From Zygnema cylindricum (taxonomy: Eukaryota; Streptophyta; Zygnematophyceae; Zygnematales; Zygnemataceae): a stretch of 64,000 nucleotides of DNA. Each line of letters starts with the position of its first letter. Position 1 is the stretch's first letter. Made by a program: the position numbers and the translations under genes. The notes under the pieces are model-generated. The model was not told the origin of the DNA and made no database searches. It saw only the letters and a program-made list of their open reading frames with translations. The stretch is from positions 155,263 through 219,262 of the forward strand of contig JBBHKE010001683.1 of assembly GCA_037447655.1 (NCBI GenBank), in the 5' to 3' direction. This document shows positions 20,867-32,394 of the stretch, piece by piece.

Positions 20867-22100
20867 TTGGGGTATGATGATGACACAAATGGATATAGAG
20901 TATACGAACTTGAGAGAAAGAATGTTGTTTTGGCAAAATACTTAGTATTAATGGTAGTGGTAATGGATGAAGGGCGATTCATACATCCATTTAAAAATCC
21001 AAAAACTGTGAGAGTCACATTCAAAAATGAGGAGGTTGATATCATAGGAAATGCTCCCACAGAAAAGGTTCTAGTTGAGGAACCGATTGTTAATGAAATT
21101 CATAGCGAAGATGAACAATTTTCAAATGATGTGATTCAGCTTGAATTAGATATAATGGAAGAAAAGGAAGAGGGAAGACATATGAATTCAATTGAAATGG
21201 GAGATGAAGAAAAAGAAAGAAGAAATCCAAGAATTCCATCAATATCAGCTTCACAGTTCAAGGGAGAACGAAAGAGCAGCAAACGAATTCAAGAAACACA
21301 ACTGAATAAAAAGGTCACTAAGCTGTCAAACCTCAAGTGAGCCACAGATATATCTAGAGGCATTGAACAATTCGGAGAACAATCGGTGGATCATTGCTAT
21401 CAATGAGGAGATGGCTTCCATTATAGAGGCAAACACACGGGAGCTAGTAGACTGCCCACCAGACAGAAAACCGAAAGGATGGAAGTGGGTTTTCAAACTT
21501 AAACTGGATCCTGACAACACTATTGTGAGATACAAGGCTAGGCTAGTGGAAAAGGGTATACACATAAAGAGGGTATTAACTATGAGGAGACCTTTGCTCA
21601 TGGAGTCTGATTCCCATAAGTCTAAATTTTCTTAAGCTTGGCGGCAGCGGAAGACATGGAGGTTCACCAGATGGACATAAAAACTGCTTTCCGTAATGGA
21701 GAACTCGAAGAAGAGATCTTTATAAAGTAGCAAAATGGGTTTGTGAAAAAGGGTGAGGAGAACAAGGTATGCAGGTTGATAAAGTCCCTGTATGGACTGA
21801 AACATGCTCTAAGGCAATGGAACAAGAAATTCGATGAATTTTTGACCGAACTTGGATATATAAGGATTAGGTCAGATCACTCAATTTCCTTGTTTGAAGA
21901 TGAGGAAGGTGTAATCTTTATTGCAGTGTATGTTGATGGATTTACTTCAATTAAGTCGGTCTTTGGAAAAGATAAGTAAGCTTTACAGAAACTTAAAGGG
22001 GCGGTTTGATATGAACGACTTAGGAGAGGCTAAATATATCTTAGGAAACTCAAACGGAAAAGGATAGGGGGAAAAGAATCATCAGATTAACCCAAAAAGA
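20867..22100 (+). pseudogene. pol: RE2 linker and reverse transcriptase
   Basis: Linker with acidic residues (EEKEEGRHMNSIEMGDEEKERRNPR). RT motifs: G-W-K-W-V-F-K-L, Y-K-A-R-L-V, M-D-I-K-T-A-F, L-Y-G-L-K-H-A and A-V-Y-V-D-G, where a one-base insertion turns the YVDD site out of frame (about 21,930). Frameshifts also lie near 21,550 and 21,640, and a TAG near 21,728. Confidence 0.87.
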
Positions 22101-22928
22101 GGCAATAGGAAATATGTTGGAAAAATTCCAAATGGAGAAAGCCAACAGTTGCTCTACTCCAATGGAATTGAAAAAAGTGAGTGAGGGGAGCTTGGAGGAG
22201 GGGATTGTGATCCTAGACAATCATATGAGTTAAGTAGAGGAAGCATTCATGAGAGGTATTCCATATAGACAGGTTGTAGGTAGTCTGATTTACTTTATCA
22301 ACTACACTAGGCCTGATATTACATCGTCAGTTGGACTTCTGAATAGGAGTCTTAATGATCCTAGAAAGAGAGATTGGGAGGCAGCAAAGAGAGTCATGAG
22401 ATATTTGGTGGGAACTCCAGATTTGTGGTTGCATTCGGGTGGGGACAATACTCATATTACTACTTGGAGTGATGCCAGTTATGGGGATAATTCGATGAGA
22501 AGATGCACTTTTGGATATGTATTGTATGTTGGAAATGGTGTTTGCTGTTAAAGTAGCAAGCAATAAAAGGTGATTGCTCAGTCCACCATGGAGGCTGAGT
22601 ATATATGGCCTTTTATTCAGCTGTGAAAGAGCTAATGTGGATTAAGTCATTGTTGCAAGAACTTAGTTTCATGAAAGTTGGGACAAAGAATTTTTTTTGC
22701 GGTAATCAGGTTGCAATAGCTATTGCGAAAAATCCAAAGCATCACTTTAAAGCAAAACTTATAGATATAAGATTAAGCTTTGTGAGGGAAAATGTAGAGA
22801 ACAAAGTGATTAGTTTGGAATATAAGCCAGATGGAGAGATGGTAGATGACATGATGACAAAGCGTATTCCCTCTTCAAAATTAAACTTCGGTAGAGATAG
22901 ATCTGGACTGATACTTAAAATAGATTAG
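22101..22928 (+). pseudogene. pol: RE2 RT thumb and RNase H
   Basis: Y-R-Q-V-V-G-S-L-I-Y-F, T-W-S-D-A-S-Y-G-D, then TAA near 22,549 and TAA near 22,564, E-A-E-Y, C-G-N-Q-V-A-I (Asp to Gly at the third RNase H acid) and I-D-I-R-L-S-F-V-R-E. It ends L-K-I-D and TAG before AAAATAAAGGGATT. Confidence 0.87.
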
Positions 22929-22941
22929 AAAATAAAGGGAT

Positions 22942-23654
22942 TTTACAAATTAGTGATTTCTTAGGTATTTTCTAAGTCCTGCATTAGAAAAGAAAAGAGT
23001 TAAATAAATCAGGTTGCCTAACTTCTTTTCTCTCTCTCTCAAGTCCCCATACTTGTCATAGTCATTGAAGACTTAGGTGAGAGAGACAAGTAGCCATGGC
23101 TTAGGAATGGAAAGGTAGGAAGACACGGAAGAACAAGAGTGACAAAGTCACTCTTAAAAAAAAAGTGGGTCCAATAGGACTCGAACTTTTGACCGGCTGA
23201 GACAAACGTAGCCGTTGCTCTCACCGGTAAATTGTAGAAGATCGTTGAAGTATATACAGTTTGATAATTACTTAAACGGTAACACTGTACCATAAGTCAT
23301 TTATTTGGTTATAAGAACGTAGTATAACATAGAACTAGTGATACAGTATCCAGTACAAAACAAATGTACCGTACATTTGTTTCAACGACGGACATTAAAA
23401 GCTGGTCTACATCGGACGGTTCGCTTGTAAGCCGACATCACGGAATGGTCATTTTGGCAGTTTACTGACATAACGTCACCGGGTGACACGTGGCAAACTC
23501 TCATTGCTTTGCATAATTCATGGAGCACACCTGAACGAGTAAATGAGTAACAAACGTCTCCTGTTCAGCCATGATGTACACATGCCATACAGAAAGTATC
23601 ACGGCTTGTGTACCTTTACGTACTGTACAGTCTTCTGATTGGATAAATATTTCA
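22942..23654 (+). repeat. RE2 3' LTR, first segment
   Basis: Starts after the polypurine tract with TTTACAAATTAGTG and is collinear with the scattered RE2 5' LTR. It has the CT-rich hairpin (23,005-23,100), the best tRNA-like module (23,156-23,235), CACGTG at 23,487-23,492 in TGACACGTGGC, and the start of the GTAC-rich block. RE5 interrupts after TTTCA at 23,650-23,654. Confidence 0.88.
23156..23235 (-). ncRNA. best-preserved antisense tRNA-like module (RE2 3' LTR)
   Basis: On the minus strand in order: D-arm-like GGTGAGAGC (23,225-23,217), an anticodon arm-like stem GGCT...AGCC around 23,213-23,196, B box GTTCGAGTCC (23,186-23,177), a short acceptor-like end and T9 (23,164-23,156). A box, B box and terminator are in tRNA order and spacing. 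The 5' acceptor strand is not clearly paired, so a functional tRNA is unlikely. It lies antisense to the element. Transcription is not shown by sequence alone. Confidence 0.6.
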
Positions 23655-24044
23655 TGTTATTCTGAGACAACAGCCGGAACCGAAGACGATGAGGATGCCG
23701 GTGTAGTCATCTCGGAACCAAACCAAGCAAGAAACTTTCACAAAAACCGGTCTGAAAAACAACAACTTCAACAGTTGATAAAAACCAATCCAGAATTACA
23801 ATAGCTCTAAAAAAATACCACTGTGTAAATAATATCAGGATGAACATACACAAAAAAATACAAGTAATTTTGCTAACATATCTGTGAGATATCCACAGAT
23901 GAAAATGCCAAAAAAAGGCTGTACAGTTTTTGACTACAAAATGTTCATACCTTCAAAGTTATCTAAGTCCTACTAATATACACCGAAGCCTATGCTGCTG
24001 AACGTACGGAGGCATACCAGCCGTACAATAAATACCTGCGGCAA
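23655..24044 (-). repeat. RE5 3' LTR, truncated
   Basis: Aligned with 25,738-26,127 almost base for base (TGTTATTCTGAGAC versus TGTTGTTCTGAGAC at the start, CTGCGGC at the end). The match stops at 24,044, the deletion junction. Confidence 0.9.
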
Positions 24045-25793
24045 AGCAAGGATCGATTTTCCGTGAAGTTTCTCCGCCCACATCCGGAAATGCTTGAAAT
24101 GTGTGAAGACCTCGCTCTTCTCCTTCATAAAGTACACTCAGCTGAAACGTGAGTGGTCATCAGTGAAGGTATTAAGGTATTTCCTTCCACCAAGGGAAGG
24201 AACTTTGGCCGGTCCCCATACATCCGAGTGGACAAGGCCGAGAAGATCCTTTGCTCGATAATCTGAAGTCTGTGGTAGGGGAAGCTTACGAAGCTTTCTT
24301 AGAGCACAACCATCACAAACATGGGATTCCTTTTCACCAAGCTTGACACCTTCTATCATATTAGTCTTCACCATCTTTTCAAGCCTCTCATTATGAACAT
24401 GCCCAAGCCTTTTATGCCACAAAACATTTTCAGAAAGGACACTGGAGTTCAAAAAATCAACTTTATTAACCAGGTCCATCTGATACAGCATGTTTGGGCA
24501 TGTAGTTCCCACTAAGACTACTCTCCCATCCTTGCTTACTATCTTTTTGCCTTTGCTTTGAAGAACATCAAAACCTTTAATTTTTGCAACTGAGGTAGAA
24601 AACAATTTTTTCTTAAATTTAGGCACATATAACACATCATGCAAAGTTCTTTTTACAGCTTTGCCATCTATCTCACAATTCAGATCTATGCTACCCTTAG
24701 CATTAGCTTCCACCGTGGCACCACAAGCATAAAAGATTTGACGAGTAGGGATAGGTGTCATATCCTTGAAATAGGATTTGTTCCAACACATATGGGAAGA
24801 ACTTTCGGAGTCCATAATCCACCCGAGATCTTTCTCTCCCTCCATCATCTTTGCCATAGCAAAGAACTCGGTGTCATCAGTTTTAGGAAAACTAATAACC
24901 TCTGATTTCTCCTTCTCCATCTCCTTCACCGGCTCCTCTTCCTCCGCTGAAAAAGCTGCGGTTTTGCTCGGAGGTTTCGGTGTAAATGGAGCTCCTCTCA
25001 CCTTCCATCTTTTGTGGTAAGAACCTGTTTCACACGCTTTTATATACAAAGGACAAAACTTGTACAAATGACCATTATTATAGCAATAGACACACCGTTC
25101 ATATTGCTGAAAGGACTGATTTCCTTGAAATCTATTATCTCTCTGAAACTGAGCATTGTAAGCTACAGCTGGCTTTCCAGAATTAAATGCCAGCTGATTC
25201 GCTTCTTCTTCTAGCACATACTCTATAGCTGTAGCTAGATTCCACTGTGTCTTATCCAATTTTTTCAGTTCATCATAGGCACCTTTATACTCACTAGGAA
25301 GCCCCCTCACTAAAATCATTGCTTGGTGATACTCAGGAAATTGACCACCTGAACATGCATTTTCAGCAACTAGAAGTCTGAATTTATTGCAATATTCTCC
25401 CATGCTTCCGCCTGTATACTTATATTCCCAGATCTGCCCAGCAGTTATAATCTCATGTTGTGCATTAGCCTTAGAATATGTCTTTTTCAAAACATCCCAA
25501 ATCTCTGATGCTTTAGAAGCCTGAATGTATGTCATATGCAGCTCCTTAGATATCATTAATTTTATCAAATGAAGAGCGTGCTCATTCTTTTGATCATAGT
25601 TTAAATCAGTTTCTACCATAGATCCATTAACAACATCAAAAAGTTTCACTTGTACAAAATAAGAACTTACAAGATCTGCCCAATACAGATATTCTCTCAC
25701 ATAAAAAATCGGAATTCGTCAAGGCGGGCCCGTGTACTGTTGTTCTGAGACAACAGCCGGAACCAAAGACGATGAGGATGCCGGTGTAGTCAT
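24045..25793 (-). pseudogene. gag: RE5 gag-protease-integrase N-part, long open frame
   Basis: The LTR-encoded start is at 25,793 (M-T-T-P-A-S-S-S-S-L-V-P); one TGA just after the primer site interrupts, then 520 codons are open from 25,700 to 24,138. Domains: copia-type Gag (GYCNKFRLLVAE-like core, MILVRGLPSEYKGAYDELK), knuckle C-V-Y-C-Y-N-N-G-H-L-Y-K-F-C (intact), acidic spacer, protease site W-I-M-D-S-E-S-S-S-H-M-C (Gly-Ala of D-S-G-A changed to Glu-Ser), HHCC module (W-H-K-R-L-G-H ... C-D-G-C) and H-S-D-V-W-G-P integrase start. It stops at F-S then continues degraded to 24,045. Confidence 0.85.
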
Positions 25794-26578
25794 CTCGGAA
25801 CTAAACCAAGCAAGAAACTTTCACAAAAACCTGTCTGAAAAGCAGCAATTTCAACAGTTGATAAAACCCAAACCAGAGACACAATAGCTTTGAAAATATA
25901 CCACATTGTAGATAATATCACGATGAACATACACACAAAATTACAAGTAATTCTGCCAACAGATCTGTGAGATATCCACAGATGAAAATGCCAAAAAAAG
26001 GCTGTACAGTTTTTGACTACAAAATGTTCATACCTTCAAAGTTATCTAAGTCCTACTAATATACACCGAAGCCTATGCTGCTGAACGTACGGAGGCATAT
26101 TAGCCGTACAATAAATACCTGCGGCTCGAACCGAACAAGGTACGCCATACAAAAAGATTCCTTTACTAATTAACTAACCACAAAAAGACAAAAAATCTAC
26201 GTATCTAGATATTTACAAAGAAGGAGGATTCTATATGCCACGTCATTTGTCGTGTATGTGGCTCACACGGACCAGCATTTGTCGGCGGTCTTCCTCAGCT
26301 GCGTACATATCACATTCGGCACCGTAGACAAATCTCCATGTGCCATTTTGTCCTCAAGTGTATCTATACACAAACAATCGGATATTCTGGAGTGTCCTCT
26401 TTCTTGTAGTGACTGGTGCCTCGGGAGTGTATACAAAGGTGTACTCCCTACCGATCTAGTGGAACATCAATTCTGGTGTGTAATGAAACGAACTTACAAC
26501 CAAACATATGCTAAGTCGTGAAACTCTCTCTCCCTCACACTCGAGGCATAGAGAGAACTAAAACTTTCCAAAACAACA
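25738..26578 (-). repeat. RE5 5' LTR
   Basis: 841 bp, + strand TGTTGTTCTGAG to CCAAAACAACA. Gag codons 1-19 lie in 25,738-25,793. The degenerate primer site on the minus strand (GTACACGGGCCCGCC, 25,737-25,723) keeps GGGCCC and CC of the initiator-tRNA complement. It is related to the RE4 family only at the Gag start. Confidence 0.88.
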
Positions 26579-26583
26579 TTTCA

Positions 26584-26813
26584 TTAGTAGGAGGTTTAGA
26601 GAGGGGTTTTAAGACTTAGAAAATAATGAGGCGGCCGTCTCTTTCCGAACAACCTTGTTTAAAAAAGGCTAACTTTGGCCTCATCTAATTAACTACTTAC
26701 TTGAGCAAATTTGGAGATTTCTTTTGCGTTTGACTCAGGGGAATCAAGTCTTCACATGGGTGAGGTAAATCAAATCTGATTGGGTATAGACTGACTATTA
26801 TTCTTGTTCAAAG
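26584..26813 (+). repeat. RE2 3' LTR, second segment
   Basis: Resumes after RE5 with the GGAGGTTTAGAGAGGG motif and runs to TTGTTCAAAG, where RE6 is inserted (CAAAG, 26,809-26,813). It contains the uninterrupted equivalent of the RE3 insertion site at about 26,745-26,760. Confidence 0.85.
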
Positions 26814-27018
26814 TGTAGAAATTAATGGTTTTTTTAGTATTTTCTAGGTCTAAAATGAAATGCAAAAAAAAAGCCGAGGCAGTTTGCCTTTAACTCCTCT
26901 CTTCAGCTCCCACACTTGTCCCAGTCACTAAAGGTTAAAGAGGGAGCTAGAGCCATGGCTTCCTATGTTGTTTAGAGAAAGAGAGACATGCAGTAGATTT
27001 TGGTAGGTTTACCATAAT
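26814..27018 (+). repeat. RE6 5' LTR, remaining head
   Basis: TGTAGAAATTAATGG, TTTTCTAGGTC and the hairpin region (26,878-26,960) match the 3' LTR at 31,540-31,740. The rest of the LTR, the primer site and the first Gag codons are gone. Confidence 0.85.
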
Positions 27019-27230
27019 ATGCTTCCACCTTTCCCTCTCCATTTGCCTCTCCCTCTCCCTTTCCCTCTCCCTCTCCCTCTCCCTCTCCCTCTCCCTCTCC
27101 CTCTCCCTCTCCCTCTCTCTCTCCCTCTACCTTTTGATATGCCTTTCGGTTTGGCTCTCCCTCTCACTCTCCCTTTTCAGCCTCTCTTCCCTCTCAATCT
27201 ACTTTGAGCTCTCCTTATCCCTCGAAAAAG
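27019..27230 (+). repeat. (CCCTCT)n pyrimidine tract
   Basis: A nearly pure CCCTCT/CTCCCT array (core about 27,045-27,130), with variants on both sides. It replaces the deleted part of the RE6 5' LTR and Gag start. The plus frame gives a Leu-Pro repeat, which I do not regard as a protein. Its right part may derive from the CT arm of the LTR hairpin. Confidence 0.85.
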
Positions 27231-27231
27231 T

Positions 27232-28318
27232 ATGATGACAATGGCTCTATGTGAAAATAGTTTTTTGGGGATAGTAAGTGGACGAGTGAGGCGTCCTTCC
27301 AGTTTAGCCATTCCTCCAAGGTTTTGGGGGGGCATGTATACTAGAAATAGCAGATCTAGCTCCACCGGAGGATTCGGAGGACGGGGAGAGCATTGTGATG
27401 GAAAAAGGGAAAGATAACGAGACAGTTACACGGATAACAACACTTATCGCAACTGGTTCAGCGTTCATGTCACCTATTTTGAGGAATGAGGAGAATGATG
27501 CTGATACTTGGGACTACAACAATTTGGCGGCAAAACACTTCATTCTCCGCCATCTTACTCAAGGACTTGCATCTCCACATTTGCAGGTGGAAAAGGCATC
27601 TGATCTGTATATTGCCCTCATAGAGATGTACCGGAGTGGTACTATTCAGGAGCACCAATTGGCTGATCAAAAGATAGATGCATATGTATACAAAGGGGGA
27701 AAAATTGTAGACTTTTGTAATGAGATTCCAACCATTTTCATGGAACTAGAGAGTGCTGGTCAAATAGAAATAGAAAAGATGAAGGCTAAATGCTTGCTCA
27801 TCAAGTTACCCGAAGATTATGAAAACATAGTCAACCGTGTGCAAGATTTGCCAGATTCCAAATGGATCTGGAATTCAGTCGTAGGAATGATTCTCGTCCA
27901 AGAGAATACAATTGAGATCCGAAGGGGAGGGAAGACTGGACAAGCTTTGGCAACAAGAACAGATTGGAGGAGCAAGGATCCTAGAAAATTAGTAGAAAAC
28001 TATGGAGGAGGAGGACAGAAAACTCAGTCGTATGAATCTGGACCGAGGATCTCCAAGGGGTTGTGTCATTTTTGGAAGAAACCAAGACACTATATGACGG
28101 AGTGTACTAAGCTAATCGAGCTTCGGTTAAAGGAGGTGCAGACCGATGGACCCCCGAGAGGAAAGAAAAAGGCCTTTGTGACACAAGTACATGAGGCAGA
28201 ATTGGAGGACAAGGACGATGAGCTTTTATTGGATGAGGAGTTGGAAGCAAAAAACGAGGTCGAAATTCCACGAAAGCAAAAATGTACTTTCGGTGGATTC
28301 AAAGGTGAAGCAAGCTGA
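27232..28318 (+). pseudogene. gag: RE6 gag
   Basis: Core begins M-M-T-M-A-L-C-E-N; after one frameshift near 27,400 there is a 307-codon open stretch. Motifs: W-D-Y-N-N-L-A-A-K-H-F-I, Q-G-L-A-S-P-H-L-Q-V, K-L-P-E-D-Y-E-N-I, knuckle C-H-F-W-K-K-P-R-H-Y-M-T-E-C in which the second Cys is Trp. Acidic tail (EDKDDELLLDEELEA). The frame ends in TGA just before the protease. This copy served to join the split RE1 gag. Confidence 0.87.
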
Positions 28319-28640
28319 ATTGTAGATTCAACTGCCTCCATGCACATGTGTAAGGATAAACACGTGTTCCCTAAGAAAAGAAAGATTTCCATCGTAGAGA
28401 TAGAATACGGGGATGGGAGGATAGTCACTACTACTCTTGTAGGATCGGTAGAGCAGAAAGTGTTAGTAGAAGGAAAAACAGACATAGTTACATTTTCTGA
28501 TATATTGTTTATTCCGGAGCTGAACAAAAATCTCATCTCTACATCTGTATTAGATGATTAGGGTTTTGATACTAGCACTAGGAAAGGAGTCTTTAGTGCT
28601 TGTTTTGAGGAATAAGTTTATTTCACCGCTGAAAAAGGTA
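28319..28640 (+). pseudogene. pol: RE6 protease
   Basis: I-V-D-S-T-A-S-M-H-M-C: the catalytic Gly of D-S-G-A is Thr. The rest is open to a TAG near 28,560 (LDD-TAG), with a second TAA near 28,615. Confidence 0.82.
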
Positions 28641-29570
28641 GCCAAGGGATGTTTATGCTAATTTTAAGCAATGAAAATAAGAAACTTTATTATGTTGGTG
28701 GACATGATATAATGTTGTGGCGTAAGAGCCTTCGGCATGTGAATCTAGATAAGTTACGAGAGATGAAAAAGATGGGAGTAGTGGAAGGGATTCAATTCGG
28801 TAAGAGTGAGAATCTAAGTGATTGTAGTGGATGTGCTCAAGGTAAAGCACACAGGTTACCCTTCCCAAAAACAACCACCTATAAGGAAGAAAAGATTTTA
28901 GATTTAGTGCACACAAATATTTGGGGACCGGCCAAAGTGCCCTCACCCGGGGGGAAGAGATTTATGATGAGTATCACCGATGATTGGTCTTGGTATTCTA
29001 GGGTGGTTTTTTTTCAAAAATAAGTTAGAGGCTCAAGAATGTTTTAGACAATATAAAGCATGGAATGAAAAACTCTATGAAACCCCAATCAAGAGAGTAA
29101 GGAAAGAGAATGGTGGAGAGTATACCTCTAACCAGTTTGAGGATTTTTTGAGGGAAGATGGAGTCGAACACTAAAAGACAGCTCCAAAAAACCCAGAACA
29201 AAATGGGGTAGGTGAAAGATTAAATAAGACACTAAGTGATAGTGCTTAAAGTATGTTGTCGGATAAGAAGATAGGAAAAAGGTTTTGGGCCGAAGCAATG
29301 AACTGTGCTAATAACCTCAAAAATTGAGTTTTTACTTCAGCGGCAAAAGGCCAAACACCTTATAAGAGATGGACCAGCCGAAAACCAGACATATCTCACT
29401 TAAAGGTTATCGAGAGTAAAGTATTCAGTCTAGATATAGATCGGTCTAATTAGAAGCTAGACCCTACACGAAAACAGGGGTATTTATTAGGATATGATGA
29501 GGATGTAAAAAGATACAAAGTTTATAATCTAAAAAGAGAAGATATAATTTTAGTAAAACATTTAGTAGTT
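28641..29570 (+). pseudogene. pol: RE6 GAG-pre-integrase and integrase
   Basis: HHCC region with W-R-K-S-L-R-H (degraded) and C-S-G-C. Integrase: V-H-T-N-I-W-G-P (first Asp to Asn), R-K-E-N-G-G-E-Y (second Asp to Glu), N-G-V-G-E-R-L-N (Glu kept). Several stops follow (29,175, 29,248, 29,325). Enzymatically dead by residue loss. Confidence 0.85.
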
Positions 29571-30760
29571 ATGGATGAAGGAAAGTTTGTGGATCCCTTG
29601 AAGTATACAAAGTTTGTAAAAATCATATTTGAGTCAGAAAATTCCAATGACTTTGAGCTTCCTAACTATCCAGGTTTCACACAAGATGACATTCTTGCAA
29701 GTACAAATCAGATCGAGAAAGATTCGGCTCCAAAAACTTTCGTGAAAACTATATCCGAAGCGTAAGACGTGGTGGAAATTTATTCGAAATGAACGGACAG
29801 GGGAGAAGTGGAGATTGTTCAAAAGAACCCACGGGAACCATCTATTCCTTGGAAGCTGTCCACTCTGAGGACTTATGGAGGTCTCAGAGTTTCACAAGAA
29901 AAACAAGTTAATAACAAGGTAACTAAACTATCTCATCAAGATGAACCTCAAACTTATGGAGAGGCGATGACTTGTCCAGAAAGGAACCAGTGGAAGAAAG
30001 CCATCAATGAGGAGATGGCCTCAATTATGGCAGCCAATACTTGAGAGCTGGTGGATTGTCCACCTAACCGAAAACCAATCAGTTGTAAGTGGGTTTTCAA
30101 ATTAAAACTGAACCCAGATAACACAATTGAGCACTACAAGGCCCGATTAGTGGCAAAGGGATTTACCCAAAAAGAGGGAATTGACTACGGGGAAACCTTT
30201 GCCCCGGTCGTCAGATTTCCCTCCGTCCGCATACTTCTCAGTCTGGCAGCAGCGCAAGACATGGAGGTGCACCAGATGGACATAAAGACAACTTTTTTGC
30301 ATGGAGAATTGGAAGAGGAGATCTTCATGCGACAACCCGAAGGATTTGTGGAGGAAGGAGAGGAAAGTAAGGTATGCCGGTTGATTAAATCTATTTATAG
30401 TTTGAAACACGCGCCTCGACAGTGGAATAAGAAGCTTGATGAGTTTCTTACCGGTCTGGGATATATCCGGATCAGCTCAGATCACTAAATCTATGTTTTT
30501 GAAGATGAGGAAGGTGTTATATTTATTGCAATTTATATTGATGATTTGCTTGTTTTAAGTAAATCAATGGAAAAAATTAATAAACTGAAAACCGATCTTA
30601 AGGGGAGATTTGAAATGAAGGATATGGGGGAGGCAAGATATATTTAGGGAATTCAAGTAGAAAGAGACCGAGAAAGAAAGATTATAAGACTAACTAAGAA
30701 AAAAAACAATAGGGAACATGTTGGAAAGTTTCGGATAGATAAGACTAATAATTGTACAAC
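29571..30760 (+). pseudogene. pol: RE6 linker and reverse transcriptase
   Basis: Linker to 29,930, then RT: C-K-W-V-F-K-L-K, Y-K-A-R-L-V-A-K-G-F-T-Q-K, T-F-A-P-V-V-R-F-P-S-V, M-D-I-K-T-T-F-L-H-G, I-Y-S-L-K-H-A-P-R and I-Y-I-D-D-L-L (YVDD to YIDD). Open for 145 codons at 30,051-30,488, then TAA and later TAG. Confidence 0.88.
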
Positions 30761-31525
30761 TCCAATGGAGTTAAAGAAGAGAAGTGAGGAGAGTGTGGAA
30801 GAAGGAGTCATTATCTTAGATGAGGAATTAGAAATTGAAAAACAAAAGTTCATGCAAACTATTCCTAACAAGCAAGTAGTGGGAAGCCTAATCTATTTTA
30901 TGAATTGTACCCGACTGGATTTAGCTGTAGTTGTAGGAGTGCTGAGTAGAAGTCTAAATGCTCCCACTAAGAGAGTTTGGGAGGCAGCTAAGAGAGTCCT
31001 TAGATATTTAATTGGAATTAGGGATCTATGGTTGCATTTGGGTGGGGGGAATACTGACATCACCACTTGGAGTGATTCTAGTTATGGTGATGCTTCGATG
31101 AGGAGATGTACTTCTGGATATGTATTATTTGTGGGTGACGCGGTTTGTTGCTGGAGTTGGAAACAACAAAAGTTTATCGCTCAGTCCACCATGGAGGTTG
31201 AGTATATGGCCTCTTCCTCTGCTGTAAAAGAATTAATGTGGGTCAAGTCTTTGCTTGGTGAGCTTGGTCACCTTAAGAGTGTTGTGCAAATTTTTTTTTG
31301 TGATAATCATGCAGCAATCGCTATTGCTGCCAATCTTAAACATCATTTTAAAGCCAACCACCTAGACATTAGACTCAGTTTTGTTAGAGAGAAAGTAGAA
31401 AACAAAATAATCAGTTTAGAGTACACACCAGATAACGAGATGGTAGCAGATATGATGACCAAACCTGTGCCTTTCTCTAAGCTAATTTACTGCAAGGAGA
31501 AGTGTGTGAAATTAAAGAGTGACTA
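30761..31525 (+). pseudogene. pol: RE6 RT thumb and RNase H
   Basis: 253 codons open. N-K-Q-V-V-G-S-L-I-Y-F-M-N-C-T-R, T-W-S-D-S-S-Y-G-D, E-V-E-Y-M-A, F-C-D-N-H-A-A-I, H-L-D-I-R-L-S-F. RNase H acids (Asp, Glu, Asp) are present, so this domain is the best kept in RE6. Ends L-K-S-D, TAG. Confidence 0.9.
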
Positions 31526-31539
31526 GAAAATAAGGAGAG

Positions 31540-32389
31540 TGTATAATTAATGGTTATTTTAGTATTTTCTACGTTTAAAATGAAATGCAGAAAAGAAGCC
31601 GAGGCAATCCGCCTCTAACTCCTCTCTTCAGCTCCCACAATTGTCGCATTCATTGAAGGTTAAAGAGGGAGCTAGAGCCATGGCTGCCTATGTTGTTTAG
31701 AGATAGAGAGACAAGCGGTAGATTTTGGTAGGTTTACCAAAAAATACTTAACAGACCTAGGATTTGATCTAGGTACCTTCGACGGCGAAACAAATACCGC
31801 GCACTGATTTTCGACAACTACAATCAAATGTCGGTTTTTATCGAACGACCACAATAGGCGTCGAGATCGTAGAATAGGCGCTTTGGCGTTTTTCGTTCAT
31901 CGCCACGTCAAGCGCCACGTGGCACGACATTATTGGCTTACGACATCTCCAGAGAATATGGGAGCTAATCCGGATATGGCAAGCGTCAACATTTCATCCA
32001 TGCCGTACGATGGCTGTACATAAAGTATATCGGCACCAGTACTTTTATGTACGACACAATAATATTATTGGTGCCGTACTTTAGTGGTATAGGGTTTAGA
32101 GAGGGATTTAAGACTTAGAAAATTTGGTAGGTAGACCCCTCTCTCCCAGAGAGCTCCTGTACAAAAGGTCAACTTTGACCCTTCATAACTTAATGCACAG
32201 AGGAGAAAATTCATAGATTCTTTTTGCTATCGACTCAGGGGAGTCTTTTCTTCACATGGGTAAAGTTGGTCAGGTTTTTATCTGTCAAGGTGGCATTTAT
32301 TCTTGTGAAAACTCAAAGGGGTCAGGGTTATCTTAGGGGCTTCGAGTGAGCAGCCTTCTCTGAGGGCCAATTGAGGTCTCAGAGTAACA
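31540..32389 (+). repeat. RE6 3' LTR with internal deletion
   Basis: TGTATAATTAATGG to GAGTAACA, 850 bp. Compared with the RE1 3' LTR, about 215 bp after GGTACC are missing (junction near 31,780), removing most of the tRNA-like module. CACGTG at 31,916-31,921 lies in GCCACGTGGCAC. Confidence 0.87.
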
Positions 32390-32394
32390 AAAAG

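Larger units (their letters stand above)
23655..26578 (-). mobile_element. RE5, Ty1/copia element with internal deletion, minus strand
   Basis: Perfect target duplication TTTCA at 23,650-23,654 and 26,579-26,583. The 5' LTR (right) is 841 bp; the 3' LTR (left) retains only its last ~390 bp and is joined at about 24,044 to integrase sequence. RT, RNase H, polypurine tract and the first half of the 3' LTR are deleted. Since reverse transcription needs the lost parts, the deletion probably came after insertion. It sits in the RE2 3' LTR. Confidence 0.9.
26814..32389 (+). mobile_element. RE6, Ty1/copia element close to RE1, inserted in the RE2 3' LTR
   Basis: Starts TGTAGAAATTAATGG, ends GAGTAACA. 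Target duplication CAAAG (26,809-26,813) and AAAAG (32,390-32,394), one mismatch. RE2 LTR continues on both sides. The 5' LTR has lost all but about 205 bp to a CT-rich microsatellite; the 3' LTR is 850 bp with an internal ~215 bp deletion. Gag-pol order is complete but mutated, and integrase has lost two catalytic Asp. Confidence 0.88.

Noticed and set aside
23156-23235. A genuine tRNA gene
   Set aside because: A box, B box and T-run are present but the acceptor stem is not clearly paired, and it is repeated at a fixed LTR position in reverse orientation. Listed as tRNA-like only.
27019-27207. Leu-Pro repeat protein
   Set aside because: Translation of the CCCTCT microsatellite; no start context or conserved flank.
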